The notes: generated by a model from the letters alone, not told the origin. A DNA stretch of 64,000 bases from Cephalopachus bancanus (GCA_027257055.1 JAPVLO010000054.1:3348001-3412000), one strand, 5' to 3'. Shown: positions 47,531 through 59,599, numbered from the stretch's first letter. Made by a program: numbers and translations.

Positions 47531-50500
47531 CCCACCATCCTCTCCTTACCCAATCCCCTCTTATTTTGATGTTTCTTGCCTTCAGGAGCGTACTTCTTTT
47601 CAAACCTATAGGACTCCCTTTTGTAATCAGCAAGGGAGATGGCCTGTTGCAAATTCCTCACCCTGCATGTAGCATATTTCCTCTTTTCTCTTATATTTTT
47701 CCGACTTAACCACAAAGCCCTTCATGTCAACAATATAATTTTTAAAAACTCATTGTCATCATTTGGATTAATCGAGTTTTTTTTTTTTTACAAGGATAAA
47801 GGATGTGGATTGAGGGAAAATAAATTTGTATTCTACTAGATGGTTTTCCTTCCAAAAGCTTTTTTTCCAAATCGTTTTTTTCACAAAGAAAGTAAAGGAG
47901 AAAGCATCGTGTATTTCTGGCTATGAAATGCCACATGATGGAATGGGCCACAGACATCAGCCACTCTCAGGAGCCAAGAAGGAGCCTGGAGGAGGAAATA
48001 AGAAACCCCATTGCAGACACAGTACCAGAAGAGAGAGCTTCCCAGAGGTTGCAGGCTGAATGGAGGTCCCAGCATCCCTCTTATTTCTGGGCTATCCTGT
48101 TCAGCTATGGACCCTGCTGTCTTATGGCAAGAGAATTCATAAATCTGGAGGGCAGTGGAAATCAAAGGTCTTTCTGATGATGTATTAATGTCACTTTTAA
48201 CCAGACTGATTTATCAAAGCAAGGGCATATTTTACACAAGCCACCATTTCTATCACACTGCAACTCCCATATTCCTATCAAGAAGGGAAGACAGCATTCA
48301 AGGAATTATCCAAACATGGATACAGAGAGAACTCAGTCAGAATTCTCCATAATGGGGTAAAAAAAAAAAAGTGAAAACATTCTATTTCATTCCTTGTTGA
48401 AAATGACTTTAAAATAATCTTCCCCAAATCTTTCTTGTGTATTCATATCTATATTACATACAATCTATAATTGTATATTTCTTTCTTAAAAATCTATAAA
48501 ACTTTGTGTTACTCTTTAAAACTCGGTCTTACTCTTCAGCAATAGAGCATGGATTTGATGTGACTGTTACATGTTTTCTTCTAACACTTGTTAAAATGTC
48601 TACCTATTAACATAAAATAAATTCACTTGTCTATCACATAGAACCATCCCTAGTGTACCAAGGAAATGAACATCACACTTGGGGAAACACTATTCTGAAA
48701 AATATGTACTGACTAGGTAGATTCTAGGGAATTGAACAGCCTTTATTTATAAATAAGTAGCTTTAAGTAACACAGAGTCAAGTTTGGGTTTTTTAGAACC
48801 ATAGTTCAGATCAGAGGCTCTCACACATTCCTTCTACGGTGACTCACAAGATAGATGATGTTCCCATGTGCAACACACTCTTGTGAAAAGACAAGATGGT
48901 CTGTGGATTATGTGCAATTTCCTGTTGTATACTGGTAATCCTCCCAGTCAAGAAAGCCAATCGGAATGCAAGTAAAAGGTTATCCCTAAGGAGGTGCCTG
49001 TCAATGCACCAAACCTTATTTTTTAAGATATAAATAATTCATGATTTTTTATTTTTGTACCATGATTTACTCATTTTAAGTCTATTACTAATCGAATTCA
49101 CACCATTGTGTCATGACTCCATAGTTAAAATTTGCTAAGTTTAGATCCAGGATATGGGATTGAGTATTTTAGATTAAGCCTATTCTACCAAGAGGAAACT
49201 GCATGGAATATGAACTGGTTTTATTCTTGTGAAGGCTCAAGGGATTTTTTTATTTGTTTTTAATACATTCTAGATGTGTGTTGCTCTTACCTTTTCTCTG
49301 AAAAAGTAGCATGTGGGAACAAAGAAGTATGGTAAGCCAAGGGTTTTATTTGGTTGGAATTTGTACTGTAAACAGACCTGGCTTCTGACCAAGGGTTTAC
49401 AGCCTAAGATATAAAAGAATTTTCTATTTTGAGAATTTTTAGCATATGTAGCCAAATCCCTTGGTGACCATGTGATACATGAAATTAGCGTTATCCACAC
49501 TCTGGGCAATGAGAGGCATCAAGACAGATATTAACATTTACTCAAAGGCTTTAGATTTGCTCCTTAAGACAATAATAGTGTCATATACTTGGATAAACAG
49601 ACCCACGAATATTTGTAGGAAGCAAACATACCAGTACTTTCAGGATCCCTGAAAGGTTTTTTCAGCAGCTTTTTTTGCAGTGTTTTAGGTCAGGGTGCAC
49701 AAACAAAGACATATCTGAGGATTTAAAACACGTTTTACAGCACTCTAAATTGATCTAGAAAGGGGGGACAGTCTGGTTTTGCAACAAGTCCAACAGAAAG
49801 AGTAACTGAAGAAATGAAGTTGCAAAATTACAAGTAAAAAAAATTTTTTTAACAAGTCAAAGTCCTAAAAAGATAATTGCAGATCTCTTACTGGATTTGC
49901 CTTAATAAATAAACACTCAGATGAAATCAGCACATTCGTGTTATCGCCTTGCACATCAAAGTGCTATCAATCAATGTGTTCAAATATATATAAGAGATCA
50001 ATCCAAATCAAATCCTAGAATTAGCTGCATAGGACAAATTCCCAAAAATATATCAAAAAAAAATCAATAATGTGCTAGAAGAAGGCTGAATGTTCAATTA
50101 GCACATTGGATAAGACAAAAACATCCTACTCAATATCAACTTTATATTGATTGAATTTTAGGCTACACCATGTTCTAAGGTAGTATGAGTTTCTAGTATT
50201 TTCACTTATAAGTACCAATATAAGCATGTTTAAAATAAAACTAAAATTGTAAAACCTGAAGCCTGTGACCCATCCATAATAATTTAGTGAGTAGTGCAGA
50301 GGTTAAGCATTTTTAAAAAGAAATCTGTTGTTTAAGAACAGATAAATATAATAAAGATTACATTATCAGTCTTTATAGACTCTTAAAAACAAATCTATTT
50401 AAGAGATTGATATTTTCTGAATATGTCAGTTTTACACTGAGAAAATACTTTAAAACTTTGTATACATTTCAGTAAGAACAATTAAAAATTCTTTTTAAAA

Positions 50501-51004
50501 CTTTAGAAAATTCAATTTATATAATACCCAAAGCATCTGAGAAGGTGAAAGATTTTAAAAGGTTAGGTCAGTAGTCTGAGCAAGAACTCTGCCCCATGTT
50601 TGGTGGTATATGATTTTTTTCAAATAGAATAGATCCTACAGGAGCTACCCATGTTAGGCAGAAGAAACACAGGAAACCAACAAAGAGACATACAACACAG
50701 GCAGTCCAAGAACAAAGAAAAGGAGGTGAAAAATCATCACTGGGGAAAAGTGGGAGGTGGTGCTTCAATAAGTAGTGACCAACACTGATTCTAGTACTTT
50801 ATTCTGGGAACAGCATCAGGCTATGTGCCCACTACCAAAAGCACAAGCACTTGACAAACTGCAAAATGCTGTGATCTCTTACAATAACAGTCCCAGGAAG
50901 TAAACGCTCCTTTCTACAAGAAACTGATCTGGGTCAACCTAGAGGGGTTTTATCATAATAATTACTTCAAGAAATGTACATTTGTAAACTTAACAAAGTG
51001 ACAG

Positions 51005-51123
51005 TTTTCATGTGCTCATATACACTCATATACACATACATATGTGTACACATACATATGCATATACATTCTTTCTTTTCCATACATGTACACACACATA
51101 TGTGTATACATTCTTTCTTTTCC
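51005..51123 (+). repeat. Alternating purine-pyrimidine repeat with an internal direct duplication
   Basis: ATACACATA-type units are followed by two copies of a 'catatacattctttctttt'-like block (near 51059-51080 and 51100-51122). Confidence 0.8.
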
Positions 51124-52597
51124 CTTTTCAAAATTTTTTATTCCCTCTTTTCTCTTTAGGGAGCCAACAGCACAGCACATCCATGAAGCTAGACTCAAGG
51201 TCAGTATTCCTTTCTGACAATTCCCAAACTTCTGAGCTTTCATTTTTGTGAAACAGGATATGCTATCCCTGGTTTATCTCAGAGCTCACAGTAACTTCCA
51301 AGAGCTACAAGAAACCTAGATAACACAGGGTCCTGAACTCTGATAAGCAAATTCTCAATGGCAAATGAAAATAATTATTCATACCCTGAGCAACTATGAA
51401 ATCACCTGAAAATCTTATCACAAGAAAGGGTTTTAATGCACTCTCAGCATCTCCCCCACAGTATGGTGAGAGGGCACTAGGAAACAGGCCGTTTGTCAGG
51501 AAAGAGGAAAACGATATGACATCTTTTGTTTTTTCAGGTCTGTTAGAAATAGTTTCAAGAGGGTCAAATTTCTAATGAATACATGATCAAATGTAAACTT
51601 TCAACCTATACATACATGGATGATCCAAATGGTAGGGGAACTGCTGGTGTACTACAAATACATCTGAAAAATGTATACAACTCTAGAACCTAAACTAACC
51701 TGAAAGCAACATAAATGTGTTTCAAATAACAAATATAAGCAAATGATAAGTCAAAGACAAAATTTCACCAATTCTGGAATGGCTACAAAATCAAGAAAGC
51801 TAAATTTTCTTTCAGGTCTCATTTCTGAGATCCTTTAAAAGATACTTCCACAGTGGTGGTCTCACAAAACCAAGGTACTACCCGCCTCCTATATAGCTTT
51901 GACAGAAAGCATGTGTGAAGTACCTGTGCTGAGACCCTGCCCTCTTCAAATCACACAGGGCAAGACACAAGGATGTTTACAAGCTGTCCTGCCTAAAACT
52001 CCTCCCTCTCTTCCTCAGCCTGCCTTCACTTAAACTCTTGTCAGAAATATTACTCATCTGAGTAAACCAAATAAATGTCGTCTCCCAAAAGTTCCTATCA
52101 GAATACTACCATGTTGATCAGAAAGTGGTAACAGGTTAATGCATTGATATATTATTAGTTAGGAATAAATCCATTTTGATGGTAGGAAAGGTAGGGATGA
52201 GGGGATTCACATGAGGGACACAAAAGGCAAATGGGCAAAGAGTATTCCCAGGAGGGAACCAAGATCATGTTCACAGCCTTCATAACTGTGTTATTCACCT
52301 GCCCTGCCTATAACACGACACTGAGCTGGAGAAGTTGGGTGAGAAAGGAAGAGGATGAAAGATTGGTAAGTAACAATCCTGAGAATAGTGCTGTCTGAGG
52401 AAATTCCAGCCTGGCAGGGCACATCCAATGTGTGTGTGCTGGATACAAGAATTCACTGGTCGCTTTCTCATGAGGTCAGTTTAGTGCTGGCTCTAAGACT
52501 TTTAATCCTATTCTGATTTAGGGCAGGTTTATTTCTTCCTAGTTGGAAGGATTCCCCACATATGAAGATAAATGCAGCCCTATTCCGAGGTTATATA

Positions 52598-52830
52598 CTG
52601 TGCAGTGGTTTAGAACTTGGGCTCTAAAAACTGTGAGATTTGAGTTCAAAACTTGTCTAGATGTGAGACCCTAGGCAAGTGGCTTGCTTTCTTCAAGCTT
52701 CAGATTCTTCACCTGAAAAGTGGGGCTGTCGTTTAGAATTGTTATGAGAAAACAATGAACTACTGTAGGCAAACACCCTAGCATTGTGCTGAGATTGCTA
52801 AGATTAGCTATCTATATTACTGCTATCATT
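52598..52830 (+). repeat. MIR SINE
   Basis: Near full-length MIR: 'gtgcagtggtttagaacttg', 'gtgagaccctaggcaagtgg', 'cttcagattcttcacctgaa'. Confidence 0.85.
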
Positions 52831-53884
52831 GCTATTTAAACCACTGTGTAGTTTCCATATGACCAATTAATAGATAATTGATGTCAGGCCCAGAATTCAG
52901 CTGAGACCTACTCACTTCATTGAAATTGCTTATATCAAAATTAGGCCAAACTCCTTGATTTAATCCTAAGGTCAAATCAGACCTGAATTGGATTTAAAAT
53001 GCAAAAGGCAATGAGTTTTCTAGGGCATCCATCCCAAGACATCCATATCCCAGTGAAAGAAAGTCTAAGTTCCAAATGATCAACTTACATCATCAAAAAT
53101 CAAGGGATTCATGACAAGAATAGTTCAAATGACTCTGGGATACAGTCTATTTTTATTCCCGCAACAGATTAACATCGATTCTAACCTTTGCTTAAACTAA
53201 TTTTTTAAAAGATTGTGTACAATCCCCTGGGCACACACTGCTTAAGCAGACAGCCAGAATAAGGAATTCAGGTGTATGCAAAAAAAAAAGTAAGGGAAAT
53301 TTTAAGGGTAACAGGCAATTTTTGATGTGGCATACATTCATGATGGAAATCAAGAGCACACAGAAATCTATGTAAAATGCTTGGGTTGCTTGACAGAAAA
53401 AGAAACAAGCTCAGTATTTTCAAGATAAATTTAAAATATCATCACTGTCATCCAAAACAGTTTGCAGTTTTCAATGATAATCACTTGATCCCTACTGGGT
53501 ATTTCTTAAGGGGTCTGAAAATGAGCACTGCAATAAGTCGGATGTTTTCCTTTTAAACATGATCATCATATTGTACACTTGATACTTAGGCTGAGAGCTC
53601 AGATCTTCCTTTCCTAGTGTAATTTTCATCTAAGCATTCCTTAGTTACTTAGATCATTCTTAATGGAGATTGTGCATTATACCCTCTGTGGACACATAGA
53701 AATCTGGCTAATTGGACTGACTGGATTATAATTGTCAGTGACTTCTCCCATTACCTTCCACTACAATACATGCTTAAGATATTTTTGTCACCCATTATGT
53801 AAATTTTTCAGATTGCAATCATTCACTAAAGCAGTGCTTATAGGCAAAAGTTATTTTATCATTCTTCCAACAAACACAATTCCC
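52831..53884. other. No recognised feature
   Basis: AT-rich intron DNA with no named repeat. Confidence 0.5.
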
Positions 53885-54232
53885 ACACAACTGCCTCTTG
53901 GTATCCGTGGGGATTAGTTTCAGCACCTGCCAAAGATACCAAAATCTATGGACACTCAATCCCCTTACATAAAATGATGTTGTATTTGCACATAACCTAC
54001 ACACATCCTTCCGTATACGTTAAATCATCTCTAGATTACTTCAAACACCTAATGCAATACAAATGCTATGCAAATAGTTGTCATACTGTATTGTTCAGGG
54101 AATAATGACAAGAAAAAAAAAGGATGTAGTGTAATGCAGACACAATCATCCTTTTTTGTGAATATTTTTGGTTCTCAGTTGGTTGAATCTATGGATGCAG
54201 AACCCATGGATCTGGAGGGCCAACTGTACCTT
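53885..54232 (-). repeat. MER2-like (Tigger-type) DNA transposon
   Basis: Left end 'cctcttggtatccgtgggga' and right end 'gatctggagggccaactgta' are the two inverted ends. Internal 'cataaaatgatgttgtattt' and 'atcatctctagattacttca' match MER2 in reverse. No transposase remains. Confidence 0.85.
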
Positions 54233-54949
54233 CAAGTTATATTTCCTGTTCGTGCAAAAGCTGGGTATCCTAATGAAGTCTGAAATGAAACCATCACATG
54301 AATAGTTATCACTCAAATGCTATAGAAACCACAAATTAGCATTAGCTTTGGCCATAAAACAGTCTCTTTCAGCCTCAGCATGCCCCCCAGAATGGCACAG
54401 CCTATTACGAAAAGCAAGCAAGGTGAGAGCATATCCACATCTGAAAACCTAAAAACACATTTTCATTCTGAAAGAATCTTGTTTGCTATGGAATGTTGTA
54501 TCCCAGAAATCTATCAATTACTTCCCTTCTTGGCCAAAATGAGGTGTCTCGCCAATGATAATCTAGTACTGCCTCTTTAAGTGCTAGAGAACATACCTAA
54601 TTCCAATGCTTACTGTCCCCATATATTATACCTGTCAAAATTTTGTAAACTCTAATGAGTCAGCTTGCTGAAAATAAACTCCACACTTCTATTTGAAGGG
54701 AGGAAACTAAGCGCTGAGTGGGGGGAAAGTTTACCCTCAGTCCCAGCGAAAATCAGCAGGAGTAAGGAGAAAAATACTCCAGCGATTTGCTATAGGCACA
54801 AAAATATGGGCTCGCCCTCTGCTACGCACAGCCCATTGTTAGGATGAAAGTTTCTACCCCTAACACGAAAATGTGGAGGAGAGGAGGAGGGAAGGGGGAA
54901 GGAATAGAAAAAGAAGGATGACATGTGCCTATCAATGATCAGCCGTTTC
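54233..54949. other. No recognised feature
   Basis: Unique-looking intron DNA that becomes purine-rich near 54870-54930. Confidence 0.5.
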
Positions 54950-56559
54950 CTCCCGCCCCATTCAGAAGCCCTTTCCATTCTTAGAGATTTCTTGGTAAGG
55001 AAAACATAAAAACCTTCTTGAGAGCAACTCCTGAATGACCCAAGCGAGCGGCCTCTGGGAGGAGGGCTTCTCTCCCTTCCTCTCCACACCCTGGTGCAAC
55101 CCCCTCCCCGCTGCAAAGCGGTTGCTGTTCCTCTTTGAGGGGCCACGGCCCCGACGCAGAAATCTGAAATTTCAAAAATGCGATAAAGCCCGAGCCCCGG
55201 CAACCCCGGGAGGCGAGCAGCTGCCGGGTGACCGCTGATGAAGTGGCTTCTTAAGGAGGTGGGCAGATTGATTCCAGCTGCTGAGCGCGGGGCAGGGCAG
55301 CGGCGCGGAATGCGGCCCAGCTGAGACAGGACGCGGCAGCAGCTTCCCAGCCGAGGGCAAGGCCACATGCTAGCTCTGTTTGCAGTCTTGGCCTGAGCGA
55401 AGGAAGGAGAATGCCACCACCGTTCCCTCCAATAGGGCCTCTCAAGGCGGGTGGGGCCAAGCGATGCCATGTGGTCAATGCCATGTGGTCAGTGTCACTT
55501 CGCAAGTGGAATGTCACTCAGGAAATGTGAAAGCTGTCCTCTGAGCCGGCTGTTCAACAGGACCCACATTTCCCAGGGCAAGTCCTTTCTGCCCGATTCC
55601 TGTTTTTCTTCCCCCACCAGCTCCCAGCTCCCTCCCGGTCCTCTGACATCTCTTAACCCTTGCTCAGCCTCCTTCGCGCCTCACCCACGTGATCAATACA
55701 CAAGAGGGAGTCCAGAAGCGGACAAGGAGGGGGGTGCACTGGAAATGGGGGCGGAGAGGAGGCATTAAGACCCTTGAGGCTGGCTTCGATGGGGACCGGT
55801 CTAGAGGACGTGCTCTTCAGAACAGCTGGCCTCAGAGTAAGAGACCTAAAGGAGGGGGCGGGGGGTCTAGTTTAGGAGTCCCCTGAGGGCCCCAAACTCA
55901 GACAGCAAGTGATCTAAGAAGAGGGAAGGGGTAAGAGGTAGGCGGGCATGAAGTCACGCCTAATGGAATATTCAATATCCTGAGAAATGCACTTTCGGCC
56001 CGGCACTTCCAGAGACTAAAAGCCAGTAATGGGCTTTGGAGTCTGCACTTCCTCTCCCTAATGTCCAGAGGCGCTTTAATGCTGCAGCCAATCGATCAGT
56101 CTTCTCCGGTGAAGGCGACGAGTGGAGTGCAAAAGCTTCCTACTTGTGGCCAAAATCCGCCCAGCCTCCTCTGCACACCCCAAACCAGCGACACACAACT
56201 TTGAGCGAACAGGATTTGGCTTTGAAAGTGCCCGAGAGGAGGAAAGGAAGGCGCCTGGAGGCGGCTGGAGAAACAGCTAGCCCTCACCCTTCTGCCCTCT
56301 TCATCCCAACTCTTCCAGGGAGCGGGGGATTCGGAGGGAAGACAGGCAGGGACGGCGCATTAGCCACCTTGGGACGGGGCTGACCAGTAGTAGCCCCAAA
56401 CCGGCTTCAGGTGCAAGGTCACTGAGCCGCCTCCAAGCCTAGGGCGGCCCAAGGTGTGGCACTTCTGGAAGGGTCACAGGCAGAGCCAAGGAACATCCAG
56501 AAGGCGAGGTTTCTTTGCAATATCTTGGCTGACATCACAGATGCCTTGAAAGTGACCTC
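54950..56559 (-). promoter_or_regulatory. PRKG1: GC-rich start of intron 1, candidate regulatory region
   Basis: Elevated GC and scattered CpG from about 54980 through 56560. GC boxes lie at 55746-55755 and 55854-55863, an E-box CACGTG at 55686-55691 and a duplicated CATGTG motif at 55463-55492. Long frames on both strands (for example minus 54790-55470, 226 codons) reflect GC-rich composition and carry no domain. Confidence 0.4.
55463..55492 (+). repeat. Tandem duplication of a 15-bp unit with CATGTG
   Basis: 'gatgccatgtggtca' is followed directly by 'atgccatgtggtcagtg'. Confidence 0.9.
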
Positions 56560-57174
56560 TCTCACCTCGCTCCGCGTGCTCCACCTGGATCCAGGCGGTG
56601 GAGGCGAGCCCCTGTGCCGCCTCCCCACGCCCTAGCTCGGGCCAGTTCGGTCCCTAAGTTGAACCCAACCCGGTCCGGTCTCCCGTCGCCCCTCCCTGGG
56701 AGGCTCAGGCGGCCCCACTGGGCATGTCCAGTGGCCTGGGTCCGGGGAGTCGCCTCGGGTAAGCGCTCCAGGCCCCGCGATGGGCAGGGCTGGGTCCCCG
56801 CGTGGGCGCCCCCACCGGGACGCGCGAAGCAAAGCCGCGCGACCGGCAGCGAGTGCGGAGCGGCCAAGTTCGCCGGCGCGAGAAAACTTTCCGCGGTCCT
56901 CTTCCCCACCCCCACGCCAAGGGGCGCGTCTCCCCGAGGAGCTCGCCTTTCCCAGCCCGGCAGAGACGAGCACAGCACGTGATGGGCAGAAATAAAAATA
57001 AACACTTCCCATTCCCGGGCCGCGGGCCGCCCCCACGCCGCGCGCCGCGGCGAGCAGGGGGCGCCCCGGGGCCGAGCAGCCCCCGCCGCCGCAGCCCGGA
57101 GCCCCCGGCCCCGGATCCGTCAGCCGGGACGGGCACCCGGCCCCCAGGCCTCCGCTCTGCCCGCCGCGCCCGGC

Positions 57175-57180
57175 GCCTAC
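57175..57180 (-). promoter_or_regulatory. PRKG1: Splice donor of PRKG1 I-alpha exon 1
   Basis: On the minus strand the exon ends GAAAG and the intron begins GTAGGC, an acceptable GT donor. Splicing here leaves AG of codon 89, which must be completed by the next exon. This fits arginine 89 of the known protein. Confidence 0.93.
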
Positions 57181-57446
57181 CTTTCGGATTTGGTGAACTT
57201 CCGGAACGCCTGTCGGAGGTCGTGGAAGGACCTGTACGTCTGCGGCTCGGCCGAGATGCCCTGCGCCCGGGTGGTCCGGGGCCCGATGTGGGTCGAGGGC
57301 ACGGGCAGCACCGACTGGCATTTGTGGAGCTTCCTCTTCAGCTCCTGGATCTCCTCCTCCTTCTCTGACAGCCGCTTCTCCAGCTCTTTGATCCTCTCCT
57401 CCTTGAGCATGAGAATCTTGGCAAAGTCTTCCTCCAGCTCGCTCAT
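57181..57446 (-). CDS. PRKG1: PRKG1 first coding exon, isoform I-alpha (cGMP-dependent protein kinase 1), residues 1-88 plus two bases of codon 89
   Basis: PRKG1 encodes the cytosolic serine/threonine kinase activated by cGMP downstream of nitric oxide and natriuretic peptides (smooth muscle relaxation, platelets, neurons). This exon gives the isoform-specific N-terminus, beginning MSELEEDFAKILMLKEER. A leucine/isoleucine zipper (L12, I19, L26, I33, L40) covers about residues 4-43 and mediates homodimerisation and binding of partners such as MYPT1. C43 (Cys42 in mature numbering) is the known interchain redox cysteine. Residues 57-68 hold the autoinhibitory pseudosubstrate RAQGIS and the known autophosphorylation residues T59 and S65. 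The reading frame is open and matches the human alpha N-terminus as I remember it. The start codon has a strong context (A at -3, G at +4). Codon 89 is split AG|, so the exon ends in phase 2, and the stop seen if one reads on is intronic. The cGMP-binding and kinase domains lie in later exons outside the window, to the left. Confidence 0.97.
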
Positions 57447-57481
57447 TTTCTCCCGGAGCCCCTCCGCGAAACTTTTTCCCG

Positions 57482-57505
57482 GGCGGCGGCGGCGGCGGCG
57501 GCGGC
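57482..57505 (-). repeat. (GGC)8 trinucleotide repeat in the PRKG1 I-alpha 5' leader
   Basis: Eight uninterrupted GGC units on the plus strand read as GCC/CGC on the transcribed strand and end about 36 bases 5' of the ATG. In the transcript this would be a GC-rich, structure-prone leader. CGG-type tracts in leaders are often length-polymorphic; that is general knowledge and was not tested here. Confidence 0.9.
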
Positions 57506-58022
57506 TGGGACGGCAGCCGGGCGGCGAGCGCGGAGCGAGTGAGTGAATGGGCGCGAAGTCCTAGAGCGCAGCCCCGCGCTGCCCCTCGTGCGGCGCCAGG
57601 AGCCGCTTGCCTCGATCCGCTTCTGCTGAATGGACTAAAAGCACCGAGGGGAGGATGAGAAGTCTAAGAGCGATGGAGAGGAGAGGCAGAGTGCTAATCC
57701 CCAGCCTCTCCGGGGAATAGGTGATTATCTTTCATTGAGAAACCAATTAGAGCTGCCCTTTCTCCCCTGAGACCCCCTCCCCCGTCCCCCTTTCCCAATC
57801 GCTCCGTGAGAATCTGCGCGCGCCACCCCACCCGGAGCCTGGTTTCTGGCAGAGGGTTGGATCAGAGAGCCTGGTCTCACACCATCACACAAAAATCACT
57901 CTTGCACGCTGTATGGTACCAAAGGAAGGGGTTGGGGGGGAGCTTTATGCCACTTGATTCTTGAAATAGCAACAATTACCATGTGATCTGGCGGATGACG
58001 CAGTGCTTGTAACTGGATCCTA

Positions 58023-58024
<2 letters not shown>

Positions 58025-58077
<53 letters not shown>
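58025..58077 (+). repeat. (GT)n microsatellite, about 26 units, upstream of PRKG1
   Basis: Uninterrupted GT run about 580 bp 5' of the start codon. Such tracts can adopt Z-DNA and are length-variable. Confidence 0.98.
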
Positions 58078-58078
<1 letters not shown>

Positions 58079-58189
58079 CACATTTCATAAATATTAAACT
58101 GCCTTTAGACAATAACCTGCATAAATTCATCTTTGTTTTTACCTTTTTTGCTCCTGATGTCTGAATAGATTCAGAAGGGAAGGGGTGAG

Positions 58190-58191
<2 letters not shown>

Positions 58192-58224
<33 letters not shown>
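58192..58224 (+). repeat. Second (GT)n microsatellite, about 16 units
   Basis: Lies 115 bp farther from the gene than the first GT run. Confidence 0.97.
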
Positions 58225-58225
<1 letters not shown>

Positions 58226-59599
58226 CTTACTGTGAAGTCCCCTGGTTGTAACCCTAAGTAATAAGGATGACGGAGCAATTATAACTGTTCCAGGTTTTTC
58301 CAGCATAAAACTTTACTGGAAATAGTGAGCTAAAACTGTTGGTGGGGAAGTTGGATAAACATATGGTAATGAGCCAAATGTTTACTGAAAAGAGAAAGGC
58401 CACGCTTTAATTGTAAACTTCTTCGAGTCTGGATTTCATTTCATCTACTATGGTTCAAATTTGTGTCTGGAGTATTCACATTATATCACATCATCGTCTT
58501 CCATGTTTCTGAAGTGGTGGCCACCAGCGCTAAACTGCTGGATCATCCTACCAGTTCCAGTATGAGAGGAAAATTGCATCTTTAATCATCTGTGTTTTGG
58601 TCTTACCTATGTGTCCACCACCCATACACTATGCCAACGGGATTCTTCTACCCACTTGGGCCCTGATTCCTACACTTTTAAAAAATATATCTATGTCATG
58701 GAGAGCATTGTTCATAACATGTTTCAGAGTTTATCTGGGTGTGTGAGTGAGGTATTTCTTCAGATAATGATCAACACATTGGTAAATCATTTTCTTTTTT
58801 AAGGAAAAAAAAGTTGCAACCAAGATACCAAAAGATTCTTTTCTAAACAGTAACTTTCCTTAAAAAGAGAAATTAATGCATAATTACTGGCTACTTGCAA
58901 AACAAAACAAAAAAATCAATCTGCCTTGTCTGAAACCACTAAGTCAAAGAAAAACGGGCATATAGTTTGGTTTATAAATAAACCCTAAAATATATATTAT
59001 TCTGGAGGTTTATTGTTTACAATTAGGTCTACTCACTTGATTGTTTAAATTAAAAATATTTTAAAACCCACCTGAATTTCTTAATTGCACCACTTTAGAG
59101 TCTGGTTCCATCTACTCATAATTGAGAAAGGGTTCCCTGTGTTGTTGATAGTTGTAATTTTGTTGCTTCTATGAACTTAATCTTCTGTAATCTTTTTAGA
59201 ACACTAAAATGATTGACATGATTAGAAAAAAACATTGATCACATTAAAAATCTAGGCATGACTTCAACTTTATGGAAGAAATAAAAGTAATTTTAAAATG
59301 ACTCAAAAGACTTTTTCAAGTTTTATGCTATCATAACTAAAGATATGTTTCTCCTGCTTATTAAAAAAGGAACATTTAAAGCAAGATTTCACACATCTCA
59401 AAACCCTAAATTCATCTCTGTCTTCCAACATAAAACTTATTTTTTAATAAGTCATTTTTAACTTAAATAATGCTGATATCTGGTGACATTAAATCATGTC
59501 TGGTGGTTTAAGAACTATTTAATTTAGAGCACGAGGAAAGCTTGAGAAAAGACATTCTGGTAGAAGAATAAACACTGAATTATTAAAAGTCATGTCACA

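Larger units (their letters stand above)
46944..52590. other. Long repeat-poor stretch
   Basis: Apart from the simple tracts at 47508 and 51005, I recognise no repeat family in about 5.6 kb. Many short frames occur on both strands (for example 47826-48177) without known domains. No RNA gene is seen. Confidence 0.4.
1..57180 (-). other. PRKG1: Intron 1 of PRKG1 I-alpha (partial; acceptor beyond the left edge)
   Basis: The gene runs leftward from the exon at 57181-57446, so all bases from the donor to the window edge belong to its first intron. PRKG1 is known for very large introns. In human the I-beta first exon lies roughly 80 kb downstream of the alpha exon, so it is expected outside this window, and I find no beta-type N-terminus. 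The intron is mostly AT-rich and filled with SINE, LINE, LTR and DNA-transposon remnants, listed separately. Confidence 0.85.
56560..57640 (-). promoter_or_regulatory. PRKG1: CpG island with PRKG1 I-alpha promoter, 5' leader and start of intron 1
   Basis: This stretch is strongly GC-rich and dense in CpG, unlike the AT-rich DNA on both sides, and it surrounds the first coding exon. I see no convincing TATA box upstream of the start codon, so a dispersed, TATA-less CpG promoter is likely. A CCAAT motif lies at about 57742-57746, just outside the island on the 5' side. An E-box CACGTG lies at 56976-56981 in the first intron bases. The transcription start cannot be placed from sequence alone; it should lie a few hundred bases to the right of 57446. 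Confidence 0.75.

Noticed and set aside
54790..55470. A 226-codon minus-strand frame in the GC-rich intron.
   Set aside because: Low-complexity, composition-driven frame with no domain. It lies in PRKG1 intron 1 and has no splice or promoter evidence of its own.
1..57180. Possible PRKG1 I-beta first exon inside the window.
   Set aside because: I searched the open frames for the beta N-terminal zipper and found none. In human it lies about 80 kb from the alpha exon, beyond the left edge.
56632..57321. Long open frames on both strands overlapping the PRKG1 exon (up to 229 codons on the minus strand and 188 on the plus strand).
   Set aside because: They are other frames of a CpG-rich promoter and exon, where stop codons are rare. 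They lack domains and do not match known proteins.
58025..58224. GT arrays as a possible telomeric or CRISPR-like array.
   Set aside because: They are plain dinucleotide microsatellites without spacers or hexamer units.
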